Notes: generated by a model from the letters alone, not told the origin. Positions 1 through 8,382 are shown, numbered from the stretch's first letter. The stretch: DNA of 12,608 nucleotides from Alphaproteobacteria bacterium UBA5343 (GCA_002410125.1 DHQH01000121.1:1206-13813), one strand, 5' to 3'. Made by a program: numbers and translations.

Positions 1-64
1 CATTATCCAAAATTTAATAATTACTATTTATCATAACCTTAAATAAACAAAGATTAGGTGGGTT

Positions 65-439
65 ATGAATAAGATAATTAAAAAACTAAAAAAAGCTATT
101 TCTAGAGGGAAGGTGAAAGAAGAATATAATCACGATTTTTTCTCAGCTAGTCCTGATATTGCTTATAAGATGCAAAAGCAATATATCAAAGAAACTAGCA
201 TGCAATCTGAAGCTGATGATAATACTTCTCCCGTTGAAATTATTTCTTATGAATTATCTACCAATAGCGAAAGCAAAAGATTAGCCGCAATTTATAATCT
301 TGCTAAAATTATCGAAGCTGATAATTCATATAGCTATCAAGCGAAGAAAACCCTAAAAAGTTATGTGAAAGAAAACACACTTAATTTAGAAGAAACTAGA
401 ATGTTGGTAGAGTTCTTCGGTCCTAAATTTGTAAAATAG
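65..439 (+). CDS. hypothetical protein, 124 aa, charged and helical
   Basis: I do not recognise this protein. It opens with a very basic stretch (about residues 3-19, many Lys) and then is mostly polar and probably helical, with no signal peptide, no membrane segment and no cysteine. The second half (about residues 57-124) reads like a compact helical domain. The ATG at 65 follows an AGGTGGG run at 56-62, a plausible although close ribosome binding site. The gene is co-directional with the next small gene 65 bases downstream, which has its own strong ribosome binding site. I see no terminator hairpin between them, only T-rich DNA, so they may be co-transcribed. Codon use resembles the neighbours. 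It is probably a real gene, but no function can be assigned. Confidence 0.6.
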   Translation: MNKIIKKLKKAISRGKVKEEYNHDFFSASPDIAYKMQKQYIKETSMQSEADDNTSPVEIISYELSTNSESKRLAAIYNLAKIIEADNSYSYQAKKTLKSYVKENTLNLEETRMLVEFFGPKFVK

Positions 440-503
440 TTGTTTTATTTGTTTTTTTATGTTAATTTCAAAAAATAAATTCGTTTAATTTTGGAGTAAA
501 TAA

Positions 504-695
504 ATGAAAGATTACAAACAATATAATGAAGATCAAGATACCCCAGTTACAACAGATTCTAATTCAAACTGGAAGCCTCAATCTCCAACAGCATGGAAAA
601 ATAGTTCAGATAAGGCAACCCTTCCAACACCTTCTAATCAGCTACCAAATGCAGTTTTTGCTAATAAAGTTCTAAACCGTTTCAATAGATATTAA
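504..695 (+). CDS. hypothetical small disordered protein, 63 aa
   Basis: This is a short unrecognised protein, rich in Asn, Ser, Thr, Gln and Pro. It has no predicted membrane segment or signal peptide and probably lacks a fixed fold. Its last 15 residues (about 49-63, with Phe, Val, Leu and Arg/Tyr) are more hydrophobic and basic and could be a short helix or docking peptide. The coding call rests on a good ribosome binding site (GGAG at 493-496, seven bases before the ATG) and on its placement between a co-directional gene and a convergent terminator. It could be a lineage-specific small protein. No function is proposed. Confidence 0.5.
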   Translation: MKDYKQYNEDQDTPVTTDSNSNWKPQSPTAWKNSSDKATLPTPSNQLPNAVFANKVLNRFNRY

Positions 696-705
696 TTTAT
701 CACGC

Positions 706-745
706 AAAAAAAACATCTTTGTACATTAAATGTACTTCTATGTTT
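706..745 (-). terminator. uvrA transcription terminator
   Basis: On the + strand, AAACAT (711-716) pairs with ATGTTT (740-745), and inside a 4/4 internal loop GTACAT (721-726) pairs with ATGTAC (730-735). The A-run at 706-713 becomes eight T's after the hairpin on the - strand, which is the layout of an intrinsic terminator for uvrA. The hairpin overlaps the uvrA stop codon. The stem is AT-rich and interrupted, so its strength is uncertain. It may also help stop the convergent small gene ending at 695. Confidence 0.55.
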
Positions 746-3551
746 AAATATACTTTTTAAGGTATTTACCAGTAAAAGATTCTTTTGCTTTCGAAATTTC
801 TTCTGGTGTACCTTTAGCAATAATTTTTCCACCTTTATCACCGCCATCAGGCCCAACATCAATAATATAATCCGCAGTTTTAATCACATCTAAATTATGC
901 TCAATCACAACAACAGAGTTACCTTTATCAACCAAACTATGTAAAACTTTAAGAAGTTTGTTAATATCATCAAAATGAAGCCCTGTAGTTGGTTCATCCA
1001 AAATATATAGGGTTTTACCCGTTGATCTCTTTGATAGCTCCTTAGAAAGTTTAATTCTCTGTGCTTCACCACCAGAAAGAGTTGTTGCTGGCTGTCCGAG
1101 TTTAATATATCCCAGTCCAACCTTTTTAATCACCTCTAACTTGTTTTTAATAGTTGGAATATTTTGGAAAAATTCATAAGCTTCATCAACACTCATCTCT
1201 AATACATCAGAAATATTCTTACCTTTATATTTAATCTCCAAAGTATCACGGTTAAATCTCTTTCCATGACATTCGTCACATTCCACATAAACATCAGGCA
1301 AGAAATGCATCTCAATTTTCTTAACCCCATCACCTTTACAAGCCTCACATCTCCCACCTTTCACATTGAATGAGAAACGACCAGCCTTATATCCTCGAGC
1401 TTTTGCTTCTGGAAGTTCAGCAAACCATTCACGAATAGGAGAGAATAGCCCAGTATATGTTGCAGGGTTGGATCTTGGGGTTTTACCAATAGGGGATTGA
1501 TCAATGTCAATAATTTTATCAATATTTTCATATCCCTTTATTTCTTTGTGTTTACCAAAGGCTAGTTTTGAGTTATAAATTTTATTAGCAAGAGCTTTAT
1601 ATAAAATCTCAATTATCAGCGAAGACTTACCACTCCCACTAACCCCAGTCACACAAGTCATAGCTCCAAGCGGTATATCAGCCCTTACTTTTTTCAAATT
1701 ATTATGTTCAGCTCCAATGATAGATATTTTTTTGCCATTACCTTTTCGCCTTTTGGTTGGAACTTCAATTTTCTTCTTACCGGTTAGATATTGTCCAGTT
1801 AAACTCTCATCGCAATCTATAATCTTATCAATACTACCTTTTGCAACAACCTCACCACCGTGAATACCAGCTTTGGGCCCCATATCTATCACAAAATCAG
1901 CTTCTCTAATTGCATCTTCATCATGTTCAACAACAATCACCGAGTTACCAATATCTCTAAGATTAGTAAGTGTTGCTAGTAATTTATCATTATCTCTTTG
2001 ATGTAGCCCAATTGATGGCTCATCTAACACATATAAAACCCCTGTAAGTTTTGAGCCAATTTGTGATGCAAGTCTAATTCTTTGAGCTTCTCCACCAGAA
2101 AGTGTTCCAGACATACGAGAAAGAGTTAGATAATTAATCCCAACATTATCTAAAAATTCTAATCTCTCAATAATTTCTTTTAGAATTTTTGATGCAATTT
2201 CTTGCTTTTGTTTGCTGAATTTACCATCTAGCGACTTAAACCATTTAAGCGATTGCGAGATAGAAAATTCAGTAGCTTGAATAATATCGAGACCATCAAT
2301 CTTCACACATAAGGCTTTTTCATTAAGTCTCTTACCATGACACACTTCACACTCACTAGCTGTTTGGTATTGAGCAAATCTTTCTTTAGCTTTTTCAGAT
2401 TCTGTTTCTAAGATTCGCCTCTCTAAGTTAGGAATTACCCCTTCAAAAGGTTTGTTACTAGTAAATCCCTTAAATTTGATTGGTATACTTTTATTACCAG
2501 AGCCATATAATATAATTTCAGTAAGTTCCTTACTAAGTTTATTAAATGGTGTATCAATAGGTACCCCAAAATACTCACAAAGAGATCTCAATACATATCT
2601 ATGAAATGTCGATGTTAAAAAATTCCAAGGCTCAATTGCTTTTGCCACTTCTCTTGATTTATCAGGTACAATCAAGTCTGGATTCATATGTAGTTTTTGA
2701 CCGATTCCATCACAATTTGGACAAGCCCCATAAGGAGAGTTAAAAGAGAACATTCTTGGCTCAATCTCCTCTAAAGTGAAGCCAGACACTGGGCAGGCAA
2801 ATTTTTGAGAATATATATCAATTTTATTTGTCCCCATATTCTCAATATATAAAAGCCCATCAGAAAGTCTCAACGCCGTTTCTATAGATTGTGTAAGTCG
2901 CTCTATGATGGTTTCTTTAACAATCAATCTATCAACCACAATCTCAATATTATGCTTAATCTTTTTATTAAGTGTTGGAGCATCTTCAATATCATAAATA
3001 TCACCATCAATTTTTATTCTCTGAAATCCTTGTTTTTGAAGATCTTGAATTTCTTTTCTATATTCACCTTTTCTACCTCTTACAATCGGGGATAACACTA
3101 ATATCTTGGAGCCAACTTCCATCTTCATCACCCCGTCAACCATATTGCTAACACTCTGAGCTTCAATTGGTTTACCAGTCGCAGGAGAATATGGAGTTCC
3201 AACTCTTGCCCATAAAAGTCTCATATAATCATAAATCTCAGTAATAGTTCCAACCGTAGAACGGGGGTTTTTAGAAGTTGTTTTTTGTTCAATAGAAATC
3301 GATGGCGATAATCCCTCAATAGAGTCAATATCAGGTTTTTTCATCATATCTAAAAACTGCCTAGCATAAGCAGATAAACTCTCTACATATCTTCTTTGCC
3401 CTTCAGCATAAATAGTATCAAATGCAAGTGATGACTTACCACTTCCAGATACTCCAGTAATTACAGTTAGTTTATCTCTTGGTATTTTTACTGATATGTT
3501 TTTAAGGTTATGCTCTCTAGCCCCAACTACATCGATATATTTATTGCTCAT
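744..3551 (-). CDS. uvrA: UvrABC excinuclease subunit A (UvrA)
   Basis: UvrA is the damage-recognition ATPase of nucleotide excision repair. It forms a dimer that loads UvrB onto damaged DNA in the cytoplasm. The protein has two ABC ATPase modules: Walker A GVSGSGKSS at residues 33-41 and 636-644, LSGGEAQR signatures at 484-491 and 825-832, and Walker B VLDEPS (508-513) and ILDEPT (850-855). The C-terminal zinc finger is intact (C735, C738, C758, C761). The first finger is C253, S256, C277, C280, so one ligand is Ser, a change I recall as usual in alphaproteobacteria. A second CxxC pair is at C401/C404. The start is set at 3551 (MSNKYIDVVGAREHNLK), matching the usual UvrA N-terminus and giving 935 aa. 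The longer reading from 3608 begins upstream of the predicted promoter's transcription start. The ribosome binding site is weak. Confidence 0.97.
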   Translation of the reverse strand: MSNKYIDVVGAREHNLKNISVKIPRDKLTVITGVSGSGKSSLAFDTIYAEGQRRYVESLSAYARQFLDMMKKPDIDSIEGLSPSISIEQKTTSKNPRSTVGTITEIYDYMRLLWARVGTPYSPATGKPIEAQSVSNMVDGVMKMEVGSKILVLSPIVRGRKGEYRKEIQDLQKQGFQRIKIDGDIYDIEDAPTLNKKIKHNIEIVVDRLIVKETIIERLTQSIETALRLSDGLLYIENMGTNKIDIYSQKFACPVSGFTLEEIEPRMFSFNSPYGACPNCDGIGQKLHMNPDLIVPDKSREVAKAIEPWNFLTSTFHRYVLRSLCEYFGVPIDTPFNKLSKELTEIILYGSGNKSIPIKFKGFTSNKPFEGVIPNLERRILETESEKAKERFAQYQTASECEVCHGKRLNEKALCVKIDGLDIIQATEFSISQSLKWFKSLDGKFSKQKQEIASKILKEIIERLEFLDNVGINYLTLSRMSGTLSGGEAQRIRLASQIGSKLTGVLYVLDEPSIGLHQRDNDKLLATLTNLRDIGNSVIVVEHDEDAIREADFVIDMGPKAGIHGGEVVAKGSIDKIIDCDESLTGQYLTGKKKIEVPTKRRKGNGKKISIIGAEHNNLKKVRADIPLGAMTCVTGVSGSGKSSLIIEILYKALANKIYNSKLAFGKHKEIKGYENIDKIIDIDQSPIGKTPRSNPATYTGLFSPIREWFAELPEAKARGYKAGRFSFNVKGGRCEACKGDGVKKIEMHFLPDVYVECDECHGKRFNRDTLEIKYKGKNISDVLEMSVDEAYEFFQNIPTIKNKLEVIKKVGLGYIKLGQPATTLSGGEAQRIKLSKELSKRSTGKTLYILDEPTTGLHFDDINKLLKVLHSLVDKGNSVVVIEHNLDVIKTADYIIDVGPDGGDKGGKIIAKGTPEEISKAKESFTGKYLKKYI

Positions 3552-3565
3552 TTTTATCTTTCTAT

Positions 3566-3580
3566 GTTCTTGTTTCGTTT
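3566..3580. promoter_or_regulatory. candidate LexA (SOS) box of uvrA
   Basis: GTTC-N7-GTTT differs by one base from the alphaproteobacterial LexA site GTTC-N7-GTTC. It lies just downstream of the predicted uvrA start point (near 3582) and 15 bases before the uvrA ATG, where a repressor would block transcription. uvrA is a known SOS gene in this class. A one-mismatch match in about 190 bases is not rare by chance, so the call is moderate. Confidence 0.4.
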
Positions 3581-3588
3581 TTTTACTA

Positions 3589-3616
3589 ACTATACATATT
3601 AAATTCAATATGTAAA
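3589..3616 (-). promoter_or_regulatory. uvrA promoter
   Basis: Read on the - strand there is TTTACA (-35, at 3611-3616), a 16-base spacer and TATAGT (-10, at 3589-3594). Each hexamer matches the sigma-70 consensus at five of six positions. The predicted transcription start is near 3582, which leaves a leader of about 30 bases before the ATG at 3551 and excludes the upstream ATG at 3608. Confidence 0.55.
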
Positions 3617-3739
3617 TAGTTATTTATCTTTTTAAATTCAACATTAGTAACTCACAATTGTACAAAATTTAAAAACTATTGCTTTTCAGTAAATAAACTG
3701 CTAGTTTTCACTTAATTCAGTAAACAATAAAAAACTATA

Positions 3740-4846
3740 ATGAAAAAAATATTTATATTAATCATAATGTTAACTCTTTTTGCAACTAATGCTAATGCGA
3801 CTTATAATATTGCATTAGTGCTATCTGATAATGGCGAAAATCAAAGAACAGCAGAGGAATTAAAGCAAGGTTTAGAATTTGCCATCAATGAGGTTAATTC
3901 TAATGGTGGTGTTAATGGACAAGAGCTAAAATTAAGGATTTTTGAAGATTATTGCGATGTTAATAAAGCTATAACCATTGCCAATAATATCACCAATTCA
4001 GATAAAAAATACTCAGCTGTAATTGGACATCTTTGTTTAGATACTATTCAGTCTACTTCAGATATTTATAATAATGCTAAACTAATTAATATCGTTCCAA
4101 TATCAATCTCTCAAGAAGTTAAAAACACCCATTATAAAGGTTTTTTCAAATTATCAGGTGATATAGATTTTAAATCTCAGTCTTTTGTAGATTATGTAAC
4201 TAAAAACCATGAGGGTAAAAAATTAGCGATTCTTTGCGATGGTGCAACTAATAATCATCACATTGCTCTTGATATTAAAGAAAAATTAGCTGGTACCAAT
4301 TTCAGCAAAGACACAATTTATGCTAATTATATCCCACATGATGAAAGCTATGATAAGATTATCTCTCAACTACAAGATATGAAGGTAGATATTGTATACC
4401 TAGCAGGAGAATTAAGCGATATTAGAAGGATTTTAATATCTGCTGAAGACAAGGAAGCATCATTTGACATTTATGCTAGTAGTACCTCTTCTAAAAAAGA
4501 ACTAATCTCGGCCCTTGAAGATACAAATCAAGAAATTAAATTCACCACACCACAAGATTATAACAATAATCCTAAGACTGCCCCACTAATCTCAAAACTA
4601 AGAATAGCTGGCATAGATTTTACCAATAATGTTATTTTAGGATATACTTCAGCTGAAATTTTAATTGATGGTCTAAAAGAAATTCAGCCAAAAGAGAAAG
4701 TTTATGAAAAAATAGCCTCATATCTATCTAAAAATGAGGTGCAAACATCAATTGATAATATTAGTTTTAATCAAGGAAATCTAATCAATCCAAACGATTA
4801 TAGAGTTTTTTCTCTCAAGGGTCATGAATATACACAGGTTAAATAA
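3740..4846 (+). CDS. LivJ-type periplasmic substrate-binding protein
   Basis: This is a 368-aa periplasmic binding protein of the branched-chain amino acid (Leu/Ile/Val) receptor family, the ligand receptor of an ABC importer. It has a Sec signal peptide: KK, a hydrophobic core at residues 4-15, and a likely cut after NANA at about residue 20. The mature protein opens with the family's typical NIALVLSDNG...AEELKQGLEFAINEVNSNGGVNG. C72 and C99 in EDYC and IGHLC match the disulfide-forming pair of E. coli LivJ, which supports export and the subfamily. No permease or ATPase gene lies beside it, so it is an orphan here and its ligand cannot be read from sequence; other amino acids, amides or a sensory role are possible. 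No clear Shine-Dalgarno precedes the ATG. It is divergent from uvrA, and ssb follows 95 bases downstream. Confidence 0.85.
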   Translation: MKKIFILIIMLTLFATNANATYNIALVLSDNGENQRTAEELKQGLEFAINEVNSNGGVNGQELKLRIFEDYCDVNKAITIANNITNSDKKYSAVIGHLCLDTIQSTSDIYNNAKLINIVPISISQEVKNTHYKGFFKLSGDIDFKSQSFVDYVTKNHEGKKLAILCDGATNNHHIALDIKEKLAGTNFSKDTIYANYIPHDESYDKIISQLQDMKVDIVYLAGELSDIRRILISAEDKEASFDIYASSTSSKKELISALEDTNQEIKFTTPQDYNNNPKTAPLISKLRIAGIDFTNNVILGYTSAEILIDGLKEIQPKEKVYEKIASYLSKNEVQTSIDNISFNQGNLINPNDYRVFSLKGHEYTQVK

Positions 4847-4894
4847 AAATCTGTTTCAAAATATCATAAAAACTTGTAATATCTAAACAGCTAG

Positions 4895-4919
4895 AGCCTG
4901 TCATAAGCAGGCTTATAAT
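4895..4919 (+). promoter_or_regulatory. dyad plus -10 box upstream of ssb
   Basis: AGCCTG (4895-4900) and CAGGCT (4908-4913) form a perfect 6-bp dyad around a 7-base loop. A consensus TATAAT follows immediately at 4914-4919, 22 bases before the ssb ATG. The -35 region is poor (CTAGAG at a 17-base spacer). The dyad could be an operator in the promoter spacer, or a weak terminator for the binding-protein gene, although no T-run follows it. Confidence 0.35.
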
Positions 4920-4941
4920 TTAACGATAAATAGGAAGAAAA

Positions 4942-5424
4942 ATGGCAAATAGTATAAATAAAGTTACATTAGTCGGAAACTTAGGCAGAGAGCCAGAAGT
5001 AAGACATACGCAATCTGGTTCAAAAATTGTAAATATGTCAATTGCAACTACTGATTCTTGGAAAGATAAGCAAACAGGTGAGAGAAAAGAAAGAACAGAA
5101 TGGCACAGAGTAGTTATCTTTAACCCTGGTCTTGCAGATATTGCAGAAAGATTCGTGAAAAAAGGTTCAAGAGTTTATATTGAAGGTTCACTTCAAACTA
5201 GAAAATGGCAAGACAATTCAGGTGTAGAAAAATATACAACAGAAATCGTTCTTCAGAACTATAACGGCGAATTAGTACTATTAGATGCTAAAGGTAGTGA
5301 CGGTTATGAATCTTCATCTTCATCATCACTTCCATTTGGTAACGATTCTTCTTCTAGCAATAATGCTGGTTGGGATGAAGCTGCAACTTCTTCATCAGAT
5401 TTAGATGATGATATTCCATTTTAG
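4942..5424 (+). CDS. ssb: single-stranded DNA-binding protein (SSB)
   Basis: SSB coats single-stranded DNA during replication, repair and recombination and recruits partner proteins through its tail. Residues 1-114 form the OB fold, starting SINKVTLVGNLGREPEVR and including the DNA-stacking Trp54 and Trp89 regions (EWHRVV, RKWQD). Residues 118-152 are a disordered, Ser-rich linker with two Ser runs. The protein ends in the acidic tip DDDIPF (155-160), the conserved docking peptide for RecO, PriA, exonuclease I and others. Its 160 aa are typical for the family. AGGAAG at 4932-4937 is a good, closely spaced ribosome binding site. The gene lies directly before gyrA and after divergent uvrA, the usual alphaproteobacterial order. 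Confidence 0.97.
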   Translation: MANSINKVTLVGNLGREPEVRHTQSGSKIVNMSIATTDSWKDKQTGERKERTEWHRVVIFNPGLADIAERFVKKGSRVYIEGSLQTRKWQDNSGVEKYTTEIVLQNYNGELVLLDAKGSDGYESSSSSSLPFGNDSSSSNNAGWDEAATSSSDLDDDIPF

Positions 5425-5440
5425 TATATAGATAATAAAA

Positions 5441-5460
5441 AACGATAAATTTAACGATAA
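5441..5460 (+). repeat. tandem AACGATAA motif upstream of gyrA
   Basis: AACGATAA occurs at 5441-5448 and again at 5453-5460, a spacing of 12 bases, in the ssb-gyrA gap. The second copy lies in a 13-base string, AATTTAACGATAA (5448-5460), that is repeated exactly upstream of ssb at 4917-4929. It may be a binding site shared by both genes, or AT-rich coincidence. Confidence 0.3.
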
Positions 5461-5505
5461 TTGAAAGAGAAATCTTGTTTTAATAAAGCAGGTGATATTT
5501 AGGAT

Positions 5506-8334
5506 ATGACAGAAGAAAATAATGAAAATGTAAATGATGTAGTGGAAGAAAAGACTGAGTTAGAAAAAGGTGTTTCTCCTGTTACGATTTCTAGCGAGAT
5601 GAAAAACTCATATTTAGATTATGCTATGAGCGTTATCGTATCTCGTGCTCTACCAGATGTAAGAGATGGTCTAAAACCAGTGCATAGAAGAATTTTATAT
5701 GCAATGAAAGAAAGTGGTTACGAATATAACAAACCATTTAGAAAATCAGCTCGTATCGTCGGTGATGTAATGGGTAAATATCACCCTCATGGTGATGCTG
5801 CAATTTATCTATCAATGGTTAGAATGGCACAGCCATTTTCAATGAGAGTTCCTTTGATTAATGGTCAGGGTAACTTTGGTTCAATGGATGGTGATAGTCC
5901 TGCGGCTATGCGTTATACAGAGGCTAGGTTAGAAAAAGTTGCCCACTCATTACTTGAAGATATTGATAAAGACACAGTTGATTTTGTTCCAAACTATGAT
6001 GAAACAGTATTTGAGCCAGCTGTACTTCCTGCTAGATTTCCAAATCTTTTAGTTAACGGTACATCAGGTATTGCAGTTGGTATGGCAACTAATATGCCTC
6101 CACATAACTTAGGTGAAGTATTAGATGCTTGCTGCACTTACATAGCAAATCCTAATGTAACAGATGAAGAGTTAATAGATATCGTTCCAGGTCCGGACTT
6201 TCCAACAGGTGGTCTAATTTTAGGGTACTCTGGAGCTAAATCTGCTTATATGACTGGTAAAGGTTCTGTTATGATGAGAGCTAAATGCTCTATTGAAGAA
6301 ATCAGAAAAGATAGAGAAGCAATCATTGTTTCGGAAATTCCTTACCAAGTAAACAAAGCCTCTCTAGTTCAAAAAATCGCAGAACTTGTAAAAGACAAAA
6401 GAGTTGAAGGTATCTCTGACATCAGAGATGAATCAGACAGACACGGTGTTAGGGTTGTGGTTGAGATTAAGAGGGATTTCCAAGCAGACATCATCTTAAA
6501 TCAACTTTACAAATTCACACCACTTCAAACAAGTTTTGGTATGAATATGCTGGCATTAAACAATGGTCGCCCAGAAATGCTAACATTGAAAAACATCATC
6601 AAAGCCTTTATTGAATTTAGAGAAGAAGTAATCAGAAGAAGAACAATCTTTGAATTAAATAAAGCCAGAGACAGAGCTCACACCTTAGTTGGTTTAGCAA
6701 TTTCTGTAGAAAATCTTGATGAAGTAATTGATTTAATCAAATCTGCTGAAAACCCAACAGTTGCTAAAGAGCAATTATTGGCAAAAGCTTGGCCTGCAAA
6801 AGATGTTACTCCATTAATTGAACTAATTGATGAGCCAGGCAGAAAAGTTATTGATGGTACATATCAATTATCAGAAGCTCAAGCAAAAGCAATTTTAGAT
6901 CTTAAATTGCACAGATTAACAGGCTTAGAGCGAGAAAAAATCCATTCAGAATTAGTTTCAATTGGTGAAGCTATTAAAGAATATCTCTCAATTTTAGTAT
7001 CTCGTGAAAAACTTTACACAATTATGAAAGATGAGTTAGTTGCAATTAAAGACGAATATGCAACTCCAAGAAGAAGTGTAATTGAAGATATTGAATTTGA
7101 GCATGATATTGAAGATTTAATCCAAAGAGAAGAAATGGTGGTAACTGTAACTAACGAAGGTTATATCAAAAGAGTTCCATTATCAGCCTACAGAGCCCAA
7201 AGAAGAGGTGGTAAAGGTAAATCTGGTATGGCAACTAAAGATGAGGATTTTGTATCAAGACTATTTGTTGCATCAACTCACACACCAGTTCTATTCTTCT
7301 CATCAAAAGGTATTGTTTACAAACAAAAAGTTTACAAATTACCACTTGGTTCTCCGCAATCAAAAGGTAAGCCATTTGTAAATATCTTACCACTTGATGC
7401 AGATGAAACAATTTCAGCAATTATGAAATTACCTGAAAATGAAGCAGAATGTGAAAACCAATATGTAATGTTTGCAACTTCATCTGGTACAGTTAGAAGA
7501 AACTTACTATCTGATTTTGTAAATGTTCAATCAAATGGTAAAATCGCAATGAAACTAAACGATGGAGATAAACTTGTTGGTGTTAAGATTTGTGATGAAA
7601 GTCAGGATATTTTACTTGCTGCTAGATTCGGTAAATGTATTAGATTTAAGGTAACAGATATTAGGGTGTTTGCTGGTAGAAATTCAGTCGGTGTTAGAGG
7701 TATCAAACTTGCCAAAGGCGATGAAGTTATCTCAATGTCAGTTCTGCACCATAGCGATGCAACAACTCCTCAAAGAGATGAATATCTAAAAGCTATCTCT
7801 GCTCTAAGAAGATTACAATCAGAGCAAGAAGAGCCAGTTAAAATTGAAGAAGCAGGCATCTTAAAAGATACAAGTCTTTCTGTAGAGAGATTTAAACAAC
7901 TTCAAGAAGAAGAGGAGTTTATCCTAACAGTAACAGCTTCTGGTTATGGTAAAAGATCTTCAGCTTATGAATATCGTGTAACTGGTCGTGGTGGTTCTGG
8001 TATTGCAAATATCGAAATATCAGGCAGAAACAAAGAAGTTGCAAGTTCTTTCCCAATTATGGATGATAACCAAATTATGATGGTTACAGATGGCGGAAAG
8101 CTAATCAGAATGCCAGTTAATAATGTTAGAATAGCAGGTAGAAAAACACTTGGTGTGATAATGTTTAGAACAGCAGAAGACGAAAAAGTTGTTTCTGTTA
8201 CATGGTTAGATGCTGATGAAGATGTTGATGATGCAGAAGATAGCATTGAAGCAGAAGAAAATGCAGAAATTGCAGCAACTGAAGCAGCTGAAGAAGAAAA
8301 AGTTGAATTAGAAGGTGAACCTTCAGAAATTTAA
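5506..8334 (+). CDS. gyrA: DNA gyrase subunit A (GyrA)
   Basis: GyrA is the DNA-cleaving and strand-passing subunit of gyrase, which with GyrB introduces negative supercoils using ATP. The protein has 942 aa. The winged-helix/tower breakage domain spans roughly residues 25-530, with the catalytic tyrosine Y137 in AAMRYTEARL. The C-terminal pinwheel carries the GyrA box QRRGGKG at 565-571, which separates GyrA from ParC. A charged insertion around 750-800 (HHSDATTPQRDEYLK...) looks alphaproteobacterial. The tail, about 902-942, is strongly acidic. In the quinolone-determining region the residues matching E. coli S83 and D87 are A98 and L102. AGGTGA at 5490-5495, ten bases before the ATG, is a good ribosome binding site. 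The gene is 81 bases after ssb with no terminator between, so read-through from ssb is plausible. Confidence 0.98.
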   Translation: MTEENNENVNDVVEEKTELEKGVSPVTISSEMKNSYLDYAMSVIVSRALPDVRDGLKPVHRRILYAMKESGYEYNKPFRKSARIVGDVMGKYHPHGDAAIYLSMVRMAQPFSMRVPLINGQGNFGSMDGDSPAAMRYTEARLEKVAHSLLEDIDKDTVDFVPNYDETVFEPAVLPARFPNLLVNGTSGIAVGMATNMPPHNLGEVLDACCTYIANPNVTDEELIDIVPGPDFPTGGLILGYSGAKSAYMTGKGSVMMRAKCSIEEIRKDREAIIVSEIPYQVNKASLVQKIAELVKDKRVEGISDIRDESDRHGVRVVVEIKRDFQADIILNQLYKFTPLQTSFGMNMLALNNGRPEMLTLKNIIKAFIEFREEVIRRRTIFELNKARDRAHTLVGLAISVENLDEVIDLIKSAENPTVAKEQLLAKAWPAKDVTPLIELIDEPGRKVIDGTYQLSEAQAKAILDLKLHRLTGLEREKIHSELVSIGEAIKEYLSILVSREKLYTIMKDELVAIKDEYATPRRSVIEDIEFEHDIEDLIQREEMVVTVTNEGYIKRVPLSAYRAQRRGGKGKSGMATKDEDFVSRLFVASTHTPVLFFSSKGIVYKQKVYKLPLGSPQSKGKPFVNILPLDADETISAIMKLPENEAECENQYVMFATSSGTVRRNLLSDFVNVQSNGKIAMKLNDGDKLVGVKICDESQDILLAARFGKCIRFKVTDIRVFAGRNSVGVRGIKLAKGDEVISMSVLHHSDATTPQRDEYLKAISALRRLQSEQEEPVKIEEAGILKDTSLSVERFKQLQEEEEFILTVTASGYGKRSSAYEYRVTGRGGSGIANIEISGRNKEVASSFPIMDDNQIMMVTDGGKLIRMPVNNVRIAGRKTLGVIMFRTAEDEKVVSVTWLDADEDVDDAEDSIEAEENAEIAATEAAEEEKVELEGEPSEI

Positions 8335-8344
8335 CCTCCACAAA

Positions 8345-8382
8345 ATGTCATTGCGAGGCGGTTTATCAGCCGTGGCAATCTG
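8345..8382. repeat. palindromic intergenic repeat (ATTGC ... GCAAT type)
   Basis: ATTGC (8350-8354) and GCAAT (8375-8379) bracket an inner GGC/GCC pair, giving an imperfect hairpin just after the gyrA stop. The flanks TGTC and CTGG and the TCATTGCGAGG...GTGGCAATCT pattern resemble a widespread class of small dispersed palindromic repeats that I recall from Rickettsia and other bacteria. Only one copy is present in this window, so the repeat status rests on recalled similarity. Confidence 0.5.

Noticed and set aside
3552..3608. A 19-residue N-terminal extension of UvrA starting at 3608
   Set aside because: The added residues have no counterpart in UvrA, the start at 3551 matches the family N-terminus, and the predicted promoter would start RNA near 3582, inside the extension.
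3736..3741. TATAAT as a -10 box of the binding-protein gene
   Set aside because: It overlaps the ATG at 3740, so a transcript from it could not carry that start. The alternative TTGCTT/TAGTTT pair at 3679-3707 is too weak to call.
5506..8334. ParC (topoisomerase IV subunit A) instead of GyrA
   Set aside because: The intact GyrA box QRRGGKG at 565-571, the length, the acidic tail and the ssb neighbour fit GyrA.
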